A DNA stretch of 6,988 nt, from NCBI GenBank assembly GCA_003562555.1, contig PWUO01000199.1, forward strand, positions 1 through 6,988, given 5' to 3'. This DNA comes from Dehalococcoidia bacterium (GTDB lineage Bacteria; Chloroflexota; Dehalococcoidia; GIF9; AB-539-J10). Position 1 is the stretch's first letter; each line of letters opens with the position of its first letter. The position numbers and the translations under genes are program-made. Below, piece after piece: positions 1-6,199 of this stretch. The notes under the pieces were generated by a model. That model saw only the letters and a program-made list of their open reading frames with translations. It had not been told where the DNA came from and ran no database searches.

Positions 1-56
1 AAACGGAGCCCGAGTTGCAGATCGAGTACGAGGAAGGGGAGGACGAGAATGAGTAA
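1..56 (+). CDS. C-terminal tail of an unidentified upstream gene (partial)
   Basis: The frame that begins at base 3 is open to a TAA stop at 54-56 and would encode the last 17 residues of a protein whose body lies left of the window. The tail is strikingly acidic, with nine Glu or Asp among 17 residues, and ends in EDENE. Its stop lies inside the pgi coding region, giving an 8-base overlap (49-56). The pgi ribosome binding site lies within this frame. The arrangement suggests an operon with translational coupling. The product cannot be recognised from so short a piece. Given the neighbour it could be another sugar-phosphate enzyme, but that is only inference. The pgi frame is also open through bases 1-48, so this assignment is moderate at best. 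Confidence 0.45.
   Translation, partial: TEPELQIEYEEGEDENE
36..42 (+). promoter_or_regulatory. Ribosome binding site of pgi
   Basis: GGGGAGG lies 6 nt before the ATG at 49, a strong Shine-Dalgarno match at good spacing. It fixes the start of pgi even though the same frame is open further upstream to the window edge. The site is embedded in the 3' end of the preceding reading frame. Confidence 0.7.
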
Positions 57-1680
57 TCAGGACCTCCCCGAACTCCCAGCGAGCATCGCTGACTATCTCA
101 GTACGTGCCTTGATGAACTGGACTCGCAGCGATTCGCCCGGCGAATACTCGACTACGATGCCGGTCTCTGGAGAGGAAACGAGGAGGAGACACAGCAGCG
201 ACTCGGATGGCTGCACGTTCACGAGTCGATGCCCCCCCTCACGCAGTCGCTGTCATCGTTTGCCGCACAGGCCAGGACCGACGGCTTCAGGGACGCCGTG
301 TTGCTCGGAATGGGAGGCAGCAGTCTTGGCGCGGAGGTGCTGAGCCAGGTAATTGGCACCAGTCCGGGGCATCTGCGACTCCACGTGCTTGATTCCACCG
401 TGCCCGGTGCGGTCAGAAACATCCGTGACCGTATCGATCTGCCGCACACACTGTTCATTGTCTCGTCGAAATCCGGTGGCACCCTCGAACCGAATGTGCT
501 GCTGCAGTATTTTTGGCACGAGACGCTCAGCGTGGAGGGCGACAACGCTGGTTCCCACTTCATCGCCATCACGGACGCGGGATCATCGCTCGAGGCCCTC
601 GCCCGGGAGAATCGCTTTCGCGAGGTCTTCCTCAACCCCAGCGACGTCGGCGGCCGTTACTCCGTCCTCTCACTCTTCGGCCTCGTCCCCGGTGCGCTCA
701 TGGGCATCGATCCCACACTTCTGCTTGAACGCGCGCATCTGATGAAGCGGCACTGCCCGGCACACATCGCAGCCCGGGACTGCCCTTCGGCGTGGCTCGG
801 CGCGTATCTCGCCGCGTGTACAAGATCCGGACGTAACAAGCTCACGATCCTCACATCTCCCCGGCTGCGAAGCTTCGGCCTGTGGGCGGAGCAACTTATA
901 GCGGAGAGCATTGGCAAGGAGGGCACAGGAATCGTCCCCGTGTCAGAGGAGCCGCTACTGTCTCCCAAAGCTTACTCAGGAGACCGAACCTTCGTATACA
1001 TCCGGCTGAGCGGCGATCAGTGTGACGAAATGGATGCCCATGCAGCTTCGCTGAAAGAATCTGGACAACCCTGCACCGTGATCGAACTCCCGGACACCTA
1101 TGCCCTTGGCACAGAGTTCTTCCGCTGGGAGTACGCTACGGCAGTGACGGGAGCTCTGCTGGGCGTCAATCCTTTTGACCAGCCCGATGTGCAGAGTGCG
1201 AAGGACGCCAGCACCGCGATGCTTCGACACTACGAGTCTCACCGTGAGTTTCCGCAGATCGACGGTCTGCCGTCACTGAAAGATCTCATAGGCAGCGCGG
1301 CGCCACCCGACTACGTGGCAATCATGGCTTACCTACACCAGACTCCCGAGATGGATGCAGTCTTCCACGCGTTTCGCCGCACGGTCAGCGAGAAACACGG
1401 TGGACTCGCAACGACACTCGGGTATGGACCGCGTTACCTGCACTCCACCGGACAACTTCACAAGGGCGGGCCGGACGAGTGCGTACTGCTGCAATTCGTG
1501 TGCGAGCAGGGAGAGGACGTCCCGGTTCCGGAGAAGAGCTACTCGTTCGGAATAGTAGCCGAAGCGCAGGCACTGGGCGATCTGCAGGCGCTACGCAGTC
1601 TCAATCGCCGCGTGACACGTATCGTCCTGAAGCGTGACTCGGCGGAGGATCTGGCCCAGGCCCTCAGGGACTCCCTGTAG
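49..1680 (+). CDS. pgi: Glucose-6-phosphate isomerase, stand-alone form of the Tal-Pgi fusion module
   Basis: Predicted cytosolic enzyme (543 aa) interconverting glucose-6-phosphate and fructose-6-phosphate, linking glycolysis to the pentose phosphate pathway. Visible motifs: GMGGSSLGAEV at residues 87-97 and SKSGGTLEPN at 140-149, both in the sugar-phosphate-binding SIS fold; GGRYSVLS at 201-208; AESIGKEGTGI at 285-295, with Glu286 as the likely catalytic acid/base; and LHSTGQLHKGGP at 464-475, with His465 and Lys472 as the likely C-terminal active-site residues. The LHSTGQLHKGGP and RLGWL (51-55) stretches resemble the PGI half of bifunctional transaldolase/phosphoglucose isomerase proteins more than E. 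coli-type Pgi. There is no transaldolase domain at the N-terminus and the strong RBS makes this a separate protein. It converges on rpe, 58 nt away. The family call is secure; the substrate is inferred from the family. Confidence 0.93.
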   Translation: MSNQDLPELPASIADYLSTCLDELDSQRFARRILDYDAGLWRGNEEETQQRLGWLHVHESMPPLTQSLSSFAAQARTDGFRDAVLLGMGGSSLGAEVLSQVIGTSPGHLRLHVLDSTVPGAVRNIRDRIDLPHTLFIVSSKSGGTLEPNVLLQYFWHETLSVEGDNAGSHFIAITDAGSSLEALARENRFREVFLNPSDVGGRYSVLSLFGLVPGALMGIDPTLLLERAHLMKRHCPAHIAARDCPSAWLGAYLAACTRSGRNKLTILTSPRLRSFGLWAEQLIAESIGKEGTGIVPVSEEPLLSPKAYSGDRTFVYIRLSGDQCDEMDAHAASLKESGQPCTVIELPDTYALGTEFFRWEYATAVTGALLGVNPFDQPDVQSAKDASTAMLRHYESHREFPQIDGLPSLKDLIGSAAPPDYVAIMAYLHQTPEMDAVFHAFRRTVSEKHGGLATTLGYGPRYLHSTGQLHKGGPDECVLLQFVCEQGEDVPVPEKSYSFGIVAEAQALGDLQALRSLNRRVTRIVLKRDSAEDLAQALRDSL

Positions 1681-1716
1681 CGTACGCGTCTCGCAATGAA
1701 GCGGCGGCATCCGTAC

Positions 1717-1739
1717 GGAACACGTGTGGGCACGTGTCC
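1717..1739. terminator. CACGTG hairpin between convergent pgi and rpe, possible bidirectional terminator
   Basis: The two CACGTG palindromes at 1721-1726 and 1731-1736 sit inside a larger inverted repeat. GGA(A)CACGTG at 1717-1726 can pair with CACGTGTCC at 1731-1739, giving nine base pairs with one bulged A and a TGGG loop. It lies 37 nt after the pgi stop and touches the rpe stop codon, a natural place for a terminator shared by converging genes. There is no T-tract on either side, so it is not a classical intrinsic terminator. It might instead act as an RNA 3'-end stabiliser or a protein-binding site. Confidence 0.35.
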
Positions 1740-2386
1740 TATGCCCCGTGCGCAAGGGCCGCAAGCCTGCGGTAGCTTGCGGCAGGGTCAGGCTGGCCGA
1801 ATATGGCGCTCCCGACACACACTTTGTCGAGACCATACCGTGCCACTTCGACAAGATTCGATTCCTTGATGCCGCCATCCATACCGATCTCCACGTCGGG
1901 ACACGCAGCCCTGACCTCACCAATCTTCGACAACACGCCAGGTACGAACGGCGCACCGTAATAGCCCGGATAGACCGCCATTAGAAGCACGCTGTCGATC
2001 GCAGACAGAAGTGGCTCGATCTCCGAGACGGTCGTAGGGGGGTTCACTGCCACACCAACTCCCATCCCAAGGCTTCGGCACCGCTCGACAACGTCGTATG
2101 CGTCATCGTCCGATTCAGCGTGGAAGATGACCCGGGCAGCGCCTGCGTCCCTGAGCGGAACGAGGTACCGTAGCGGGTCGACCACCATCAGGTGAGCTTC
2201 CCAAGAGAAGACGAACTCCAACGGGCCAAGGTCATCCGTGGTGATACTTCGAGAGGGAACGAACAGGCCATCCATCATATCGATCTGCACCCACGGTGCA
2301 AACCCGTTGGCCAGGACAACCATTCGGGTCAGTTCAGAAGCACTGTCCGTGAGGATTGCGGGCACGACCTTCACGTTACGATTCAT
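1739..2386 (-). CDS. rpe: Ribulose-phosphate 3-epimerase homologue with one altered metal ligand
   Basis: A 215-residue single-domain TIM barrel of the Rpe family, about the usual length. Rpe interconverts ribulose-5-phosphate and xylulose-5-phosphate in the non-oxidative pentose phosphate pathway. Family landmarks in order: PAIL at 9-12, IDMMDGLFVP at 35-44, AHLM at 64-67, HAE at 89-91, AVNPPT at 113-118, PGYYGAPFVP at 140-149, MDGGI at 169-173 and GSAIFG at 192-197. The two catalytic/metal Asp residues (D36, D170) and the metal His in HLM (H65) are present. The first metal His, normally in an HxDxMDG motif, is Gln34 (codon CAG). The loop usually written VNPGFGGQ reads VYPGYYGAP. ATG start chosen at 2386; no good Shine-Dalgarno is seen. 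tRNA-Ala lies 93 nt upstream on the same strand. Family membership is confident; epimerase activity is less certain. Confidence 0.85.
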   Translation of the reverse strand: MNRNVKVVPAILTDSASELTRMVVLANGFAPWVQIDMMDGLFVPSRSITTDDLGPLEFVFSWEAHLMVVDPLRYLVPLRDAGAARVIFHAESDDDAYDVVERCRSLGMGVGVAVNPPTTVSEIEPLLSAIDSVLLMAVYPGYYGAPFVPGVLSKIGEVRAACPDVEIGMDGGIKESNLVEVARYGLDKVCVGSAIFGQPDPAASYRRLAALAHGA

Positions 2387-2479
2387 AGCCGATCCGCTGA
2401 CACTCCGAGACCCATGCCATCGCCGCGATAAACCTCAGCAGGCACGCACGCTACCCGGTCACGGGAGAACGAGGAGTTA

Positions 2480-2555
2480 TGGTGGAGCTGATGGGATTCG
2501 AACCCACTACCTTTTGACTGCCAGTCAAACGCTCTCCCGATTGAGCTACAGCCCC
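2480..2555 (-). tRNA. tRNA-Ala (anticodon GGC)
   Basis: A complete 76-nt cloverleaf reads on the minus strand. The acceptor stem GGGGCTG (2549-2555) pairs with CAGCTCC (2484-2490) and includes G3:U70, the alanine identity element. The D-stem is GCTC/GAGC. The anticodon stem TTTGA/TCAAA encloses the loop CTGGCAG (2518-2524), with anticodon GGC at 2520-2522 reading GCC and GCU. The T-arm carries TTCGAAT. The discriminator base is A and the CCA end is encoded (2480-2482). It sits between the VTT membrane-protein gene and rpe on the same strand, apparently with its own promoter. Confidence 0.97.
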
Positions 2556-2567
2556 ATGAGCGCATGA

Positions 2568-2597
2568 AATATACCGTATGGGGTCCCTGCAGCACAA
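2568..2597 (-). promoter_or_regulatory. Probable promoter of tRNA-Ala
   Basis: On the minus strand a -10-like TATATT (2568-2573) lies 18 bp after a weak -35-like TTGTGC (2592-2597). Transcription would begin near 2561, a few bases before the mature tRNA 5' end at 2555. The position is right for a short tRNA precursor leader. The -35 match is poor, so confidence is moderate. Confidence 0.4.
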
Positions 2598-2603
2598 GTC
2601 AGC

Positions 2604-3161
2604 CTACATGCCGAGCCACTGCAGCACGGTTCTCAACCCGAAGTAGCCGAGATAGGCGAGCAGCAGGTTCTTGAGGGTTCTTCCCAGGAGGGTATAGATG
2701 AAGAACTTCGCCACCCGAATCCGCAGAACCCCCATCCAGACCGCAAACGGGTAGTAGATGGGATTAATGATCACGGCCATGAGAAACATGGCCTTGGAGC
2801 CATGCCGTTCCATGAAGGCCGAGAGCTTACCCTGAAGGGGATCATTGAGCAGGAACCCTCTGCCTCCATATCCGGTCAGGTAGGCACCCACCGCACCGGT
2901 GGCTTCACCAAGTCCAGCCACCACGCCCACAATCGCAGGGTGCAACACCCCACCAAGCGTGAACGTGATGACGGCCCCCATGCCGGGCAGCACCAGCGTG
3001 CCGCTGGCCACGACATTGATCAGAAACAGTCCCAAGTATCCCCAGTGACGCAACTGATCGATGTACTCTCGATGCTGAATGATGAGGATACACAGTGCGA
3101 CAGTGAGACACACAGAGACTATGGCTGGCCGGAGGTTGCGCCGCGAGCTCTGCCTCTCCAC
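2604..3161 (-). CDS. Small VTT/DedA-like (SNARE-associated) integral membrane protein
   Basis: A 185-residue, strongly hydrophobic protein of the VTT-domain family, which includes DedA, YqaA and TVP38-like members; some relatives act in lipid or membrane homeostasis. The substrate here is unknown. After a basic N-terminus (RRNLR, 7-11) comes a transmembrane segment at about 13-29. The VTT core follows: LPGMGAVITFTLGG at 58-71 and GLGEATGAVGAYLTGYGGR at 83-101, with the conserved Glu86. Further hydrophobic segments lie at about 122-145 and 150-177, with LLGRTLKNLLLAYLG at 158-172. NPIYYP at 133-138 occupies the position of the NP-aromatic motif of YqaA-like members. The start is GTG at 3161; an in-frame TAA 12 nt before it excludes any longer start. 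There is no Shine-Dalgarno and a TATAAT box ends 8 nt before the start. The clp stop is 66 nt upstream. Confidence 0.82.
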   Translation of the reverse strand: MERQSSRRNLRPAIVSVCLTVALCILIIQHREYIDQLRHWGYLGLFLINVVASGTLVLPGMGAVITFTLGGVLHPAIVGVVAGLGEATGAVGAYLTGYGGRGFLLNDPLQGKLSAFMERHGSKAMFLMAVIINPIYYPFAVWMGVLRIRVAKFFIYTLLGRTLKNLLLAYLGYFGLRTVLQWLGM

Positions 3162-3169
3162 AAGAGCGC

Positions 3170-3175
3170 ATTATA
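3170..3175 (-). promoter_or_regulatory. -10 box of the VTT membrane-protein gene, implying a leaderless or near-leaderless mRNA
   Basis: The minus strand reads a consensus TATAAT at 3170-3175, then eight bases, then the GTG start at 3161. Initiation 6-8 nt past a -10 box would begin the transcript within about two bases of the start codon. No Shine-Dalgarno precedes the gene, which fits. No convincing -35 was found 16-18 bp upstream. Confidence 0.55.
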
Positions 3176-3227
3176 CTCCACAGCCGCACGACATGAACGA
3201 ACGCTGCAACCCTGAATAGGTCCGTTT

Positions 3228-5675
3228 CTAACGTGGCTCGGGCGTGAGTATCAGGGCGTCTTCCTCAACTCCCACACGAACCCGATCGCCATCTTTGATC
3301 TCGCCCTTCAGTATCCTTGACGACAGTGGGTTCTCCACATGTCTCTCGATAGCCCGTCGCAGCGGCCGCGCTCCGAATACCGGATCGTAGCCTGCGCGAA
3401 TCAGCCACGCGCGCGCATCCTCATCGACCTCAAGCGTAATCGATCTCTCGGACAGGCGCTCCTCGGTTTCCCTCAGCATCAGCATGACGATCTTCCCAAG
3501 GTGGGCTTCGCTTAACGGGCGGAAGATGATTACGTCATCCAGCCTGTTCAGCAACTCCGGACGGAAGGTTCGCTTCAACTCGCCCTCTATCTTCTTGCGG
3601 ATGTCAGGTTCACCCGACTCCTCGCCTCGGGCGAAGCCAATGGCCTGCTTCTGGAAGTCAGCAGTACCAAGGTTGCTCGTCATGATCACTATGACGTTTC
3701 GGAAGTCCACAGTGCGCCCATGGCCGTCAGTCAGCCTGCCATCCTCCATCAGCTGAAGCAGTATGTTGAATACATCAGGATGCGCCTTCTCAATCTCATC
3801 GAACAGGATTACCCGATACGGTCGACGTCTCACCGCCTCCGTGAGCTGTCCGCCTTCATCGTAACCCACATAGCCGGGGGGCGCCCCGATGAGCCGCGAG
3901 ACCGTGTGCTTCTCCATGTACTCCGACATGTCGAGTCGCACCATCGCTTCCTCGTTATCGAACATGAACCATGCCAGAGCCCGGGCCAGCTCGGTCTTTC
4001 CCACACCGGTGGGTCCAAGGAAGATGAAACTTCCAATCGGGCGGCGCGGGTTCTTCAACCCTGCCCGACTGCGCCTGATAGCCTCGCTGATGGCGGTGAC
4101 GGCCTCTTCCTGGTCAACGATGCGCTCGTGAAGTCGTTCCTCCATATTCACCAGGCGTTCCGCCTCGGACTCAAGCATCCTGAACACGGGAATTCCAGTC
4201 CACTGTGATATCAGTGCAGCGATCTCCTCGCCCCGGACCACACCGTCCAGTTGGCGTTCCGCCTGCCACTGATGCCGGGCCTCGTTGTACTCAGCCTCCA
4301 GGCGAGTCAGTTCCGCTTTGGCTGCGGCAGCCTGTTCGTAATCCTGTCGCTGCGCGGCAGCGTCCTGCTCGTCGCGCACCCGGCGCACCTGGCGTTCAAG
4401 TTCCTGGACCTGACCCGGCGCGCGCTCCATATCAAGTCTCATCTTGCTTGCAGCCTCGTCGATGAGGTCGATCGCCTTGTCGGGAAGAAACCGGTCCGAG
4501 ATATACCGGTGCGAGAGGCGTGCTGCCGCTTCGAGCGCAGTGTCATCGAGCTTCACCGTCTTGTGATGCGCCTCATAGCGCGGCCTCAGCGCTTTGAGAA
4601 TCTCGAGCGTGACCTCCTCGTCAGGTTCACCAACGAAGACGGGCTGGAAACGACGCTCCAGTGCCCGGTCCTTCTCGATTATGCGTCGGTACTCATCCAG
4701 CGTCGTGGCACCCACACACTGGAGTTCACCACGAGCAAGCGCCGGTTTGAGCATGTTGCCGGCATCTATCGCACCTTCGGCACCACCCGCCCCAACTACG
4801 GTGTGCAGCTCATCGATGAACAGGATCACATCACCGCTGGACTGGCGCACTTCATCAAGTACCGCCTTGAATCGTTCCTCGAACTCGCCACGAAATTTGC
4901 TTCCCGCCACAAGGGCCGCCATGTCAAGTGCGACGACTCGTTTGCCACGCAGGGACCCCGGGACATCCTCGGCCACCACACGCTGCGCAAGTCCTTCCGC
5001 AATGGCAGTCTTACCGACTCCCGCATCACCTATCAGAACGGGGTTATTCTTCGTGCGACGCCCCAGAATCTGAATCGTGCGACGTATTTCCTCATCACGC
5101 CCGATCACCGGATCCAGCCGACCGTTACGCGCCATATCCGTCAGGTCATGACCGTACTTCTCAAGAGACCGGTACTTGCTTTCTGCATGCTGATCGGTAA
5201 CCCGGTGACCTCCTCGTATACCCTGAAGGGCCCGATAGACACTCTCGGCGCTTATGCCAAATCCTCCGAATATGCGCGCGGATTCTCCGGTCGTCTCGCC
5301 GGCTACCGCAATCAGAAGATGCTCCGTGCTGATGAATTCATCACGGAAGCGCTCGGCCTCCTGCCGCGCACTCTCCAGCACGCGCTGCACACGTGGGGTC
5401 GCGAAGACCTGGGAACCCTGATACGCAACCTTGGGGAACTTCTCGAGAGCGCCTCGCAGTGACCCTCGTACGGCGGCGCTGTCGACGCCCAGCTCCTCAA
5501 GAATACGCTCGGTCAGGCCTGCCTGTTGCTCCACGAGTGCAAGCGCCAGGTGTTCGACATCCCACTGGTTGTGCTGGAACTCTCGAAGGTAGTACTGAGA
5601 AGCACCCAGTACCTGCTGAGCCTGCTCCGTGAACTTGTCTGGTGTGATCGGACCGATACTGCCATCCATCGCCAT
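3228..5675 (-). CDS. Clp/Hsp100 AAA+ ATPase with mixed ClpB/ClpC features
   Basis: An 815-residue double-ring AAA+ unfoldase. The Clp N-domain spans about 13-155. ATPase 1 has Walker A GDAGVGKT (216-223), pore loop SKFRGEFEER (259-268, Phe261 replacing the usual Tyr), Walker B ILFIDE (284-289) and Arg finger region LERRF (339-343). The middle domain (about 411-480) is one short coiled coil with a UVR-like stretch, QDYEQAAAAKAELTRLEAEY (444-463). ATPase 2 has GPTGVGKT (554-561), pore loop GYVGYDEG (601-608), ILFDE (623-627) and sensor-2 GARPLRR (768-774). ITSNLG-like MTSNLG (665-670) is followed by an insert carrying IGF at 679-681, the ClpP-docking signature. ClpB lacks that loop and has a middle domain near twice this size. 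By contrast the N-domain, GNMLKP (306-311) and DEAAS (406-410) are ClpB-like. It could be annotated clpB or clpC, so I leave the symbol blank. It starts 3 nt after the hspR stop and is presumably co-transcribed with it. Confidence 0.93.
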   Translation of the reverse strand: MAMDGSIGPITPDKFTEQAQQVLGASQYYLREFQHNQWDVEHLALALVEQQAGLTERILEELGVDSAAVRGSLRGALEKFPKVAYQGSQVFATPRVQRVLESARQEAERFRDEFISTEHLLIAVAGETTGESARIFGGFGISAESVYRALQGIRGGHRVTDQHAESKYRSLEKYGHDLTDMARNGRLDPVIGRDEEIRRTIQILGRRTKNNPVLIGDAGVGKTAIAEGLAQRVVAEDVPGSLRGKRVVALDMAALVAGSKFRGEFEERFKAVLDEVRQSSGDVILFIDELHTVVGAGGAEGAIDAGNMLKPALARGELQCVGATTLDEYRRIIEKDRALERRFQPVFVGEPDEEVTLEILKALRPRYEAHHKTVKLDDTALEAAARLSHRYISDRFLPDKAIDLIDEAASKMRLDMERAPGQVQELERQVRRVRDEQDAAAQRQDYEQAAAAKAELTRLEAEYNEARHQWQAERQLDGVVRGEEIAALISQWTGIPVFRMLESEAERLVNMEERLHERIVDQEEAVTAISEAIRRSRAGLKNPRRPIGSFIFLGPTGVGKTELARALAWFMFDNEEAMVRLDMSEYMEKHTVSRLIGAPPGYVGYDEGGQLTEAVRRRPYRVILFDEIEKAHPDVFNILLQLMEDGRLTDGHGRTVDFRNVIVIMTSNLGTADFQKQAIGFARGEESGEPDIRKKIEGELKRTFRPELLNRLDDVIIFRPLSEAHLGKIVMLMLRETEERLSERSITLEVDEDARAWLIRAGYDPVFGARPLRRAIERHVENPLSSRILKGEIKDGDRVRVGVEEDALILTPEPR

Positions 5676-5678
5676 CTG

Positions 5679-6140
5679 CTATGCCTCACCCTCCGCGCCA
5701 CTTGGACCAGCGGCAGTTCGTCGTCTGCTTTCAAGACGGCCCAGTCGACCCGACATAGAGGCCACCTCCTGCTGCATCGCCTCCATGCGTTGCATCAGGG
5801 CAAGCGCAAACTGCACTCCCGCCGAGTTCAGCCCGAGGTCGTTCATGAGTGTCTTGACGCAGCACAGATGGTCGATGTCTTCCTGCGAGTACAATCGCGT
5901 ATTGCCATCGGAACGGCCCGGACGTACAAATCCAAGCCGTTCGTAATGTCGCAGTCTGTGAGCCTCGATCCCGACCATGCGCGACGCTACACTTATGACG
6001 TAGCGAGGCTCAGAGTGACCGGGACTACGCATGCTCGAACTGAGAAGGCGACACAAAGCCTCGCACGCCTGGCGCATCTCCTCGGTTGCGTCAACCGCCG
6101 GTTGCACCGCTTCGTCAAGCTGTTTGTCGGTGTACGTCAC
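5679..6140 (-). CDS. hspR: HspR-like MerR-family heat-shock repressor
   Basis: A 153-residue DNA-binding regulator. The MerR-type winged helix-turn-helix starts with YVISVASRMVGIEAHRLRHYERLGFVRP (residues 47-74; the SVASRMVG and LRHYERLG parts are diagnostic), followed by the wing with NTRLYSQEDIDHL (80-92). A helix at about 105-138 is the likely dimerisation coil. YVISVA plus R-x-YS at these positions is HspR-like: in actinobacteria HspR represses dnaK and clpB operons. No Cys cluster for metal sensing is visible at the C-terminus. The GTG at 6140 is chosen because GGAGG lies 6 nt before it and a promoter lies just upstream; the same frame is open to 6230, but that stretch contains the promoter. 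The ~45-residue N-terminal extension is long for HspR; ATG at residue 37 is an alternative start without an RBS. The stop is 3 nt before clp. Confidence 0.82.
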   Translation of the reverse strand: MTYTDKQLDEAVQPAVDATEEMRQACEALCRLLSSSMRSPGHSEPRYVISVASRMVGIEAHRLRHYERLGFVRPGRSDGNTRLYSQEDIDHLCCVKTLMNDLGLNSAGVQFALALMQRMEAMQQEVASMSGRLGRLESRRRTAAGPSGAEGEA

Positions 6141-6145
6141 TTCTC

Positions 6146-6150
6146 GCCTC
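6146..6150 (-). promoter_or_regulatory. Ribosome binding site deciding the hspR start
   Basis: On the minus strand GGAGG is followed after a short spacer (about 5-6 nt) by the GTG at 6140. This supports the shorter protein over the GTG at 6230 in the same frame, which would place the promoter inside the coding region. Confidence 0.6.
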
Positions 6151-6170
6151 CATGTATGTGTCCGTCTAGG

Positions 6171-6199
6171 ATTGTAGCTCACGGAGACATTTTCGCCAA
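6171..6199 (-). promoter_or_regulatory. Sigma-70-type promoter of the hspR-clp unit
   Basis: The minus strand has TTGGCG (6194-6199) as -35, an exact 17-bp spacer, and TACAAT (6171-6176) as -10. The predicted start is near 6164, giving a leader of about 24 nt before the GTG at 6140. CTCAC (6203-6207) just upstream of the -35 and GTGAG (6178-6182) at the end of the spacer form an inverted pair that brackets the polymerase site and could be a repressor operator. Neither the CIRCE motif nor the actinobacterial HAIR motif (CTTGAGT-N7-ACTCAAG) is present in recognisable form. Confidence 0.6.

Noticed and set aside
2383..2595. Open frames on both strands over the tRNA (for example a product with GCSSIGRAFDWQSKGSGFES, or GADGIRTH on the plus strand)
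   Set aside because: These are the well-known spurious translations of tRNA genes; the tRNA-Ala cloverleaf explains the sequence completely.
4251..5462. A 403-codon open frame on the plus strand, antisense to the Clp ATPase gene
   Set aside because: It lies wholly inside the strongly supported Clp gene. Its translation shows no recognisable domain, and long antisense frames are common opposite codon-biased GC-rich genes. Only conservation in relatives would revive it.
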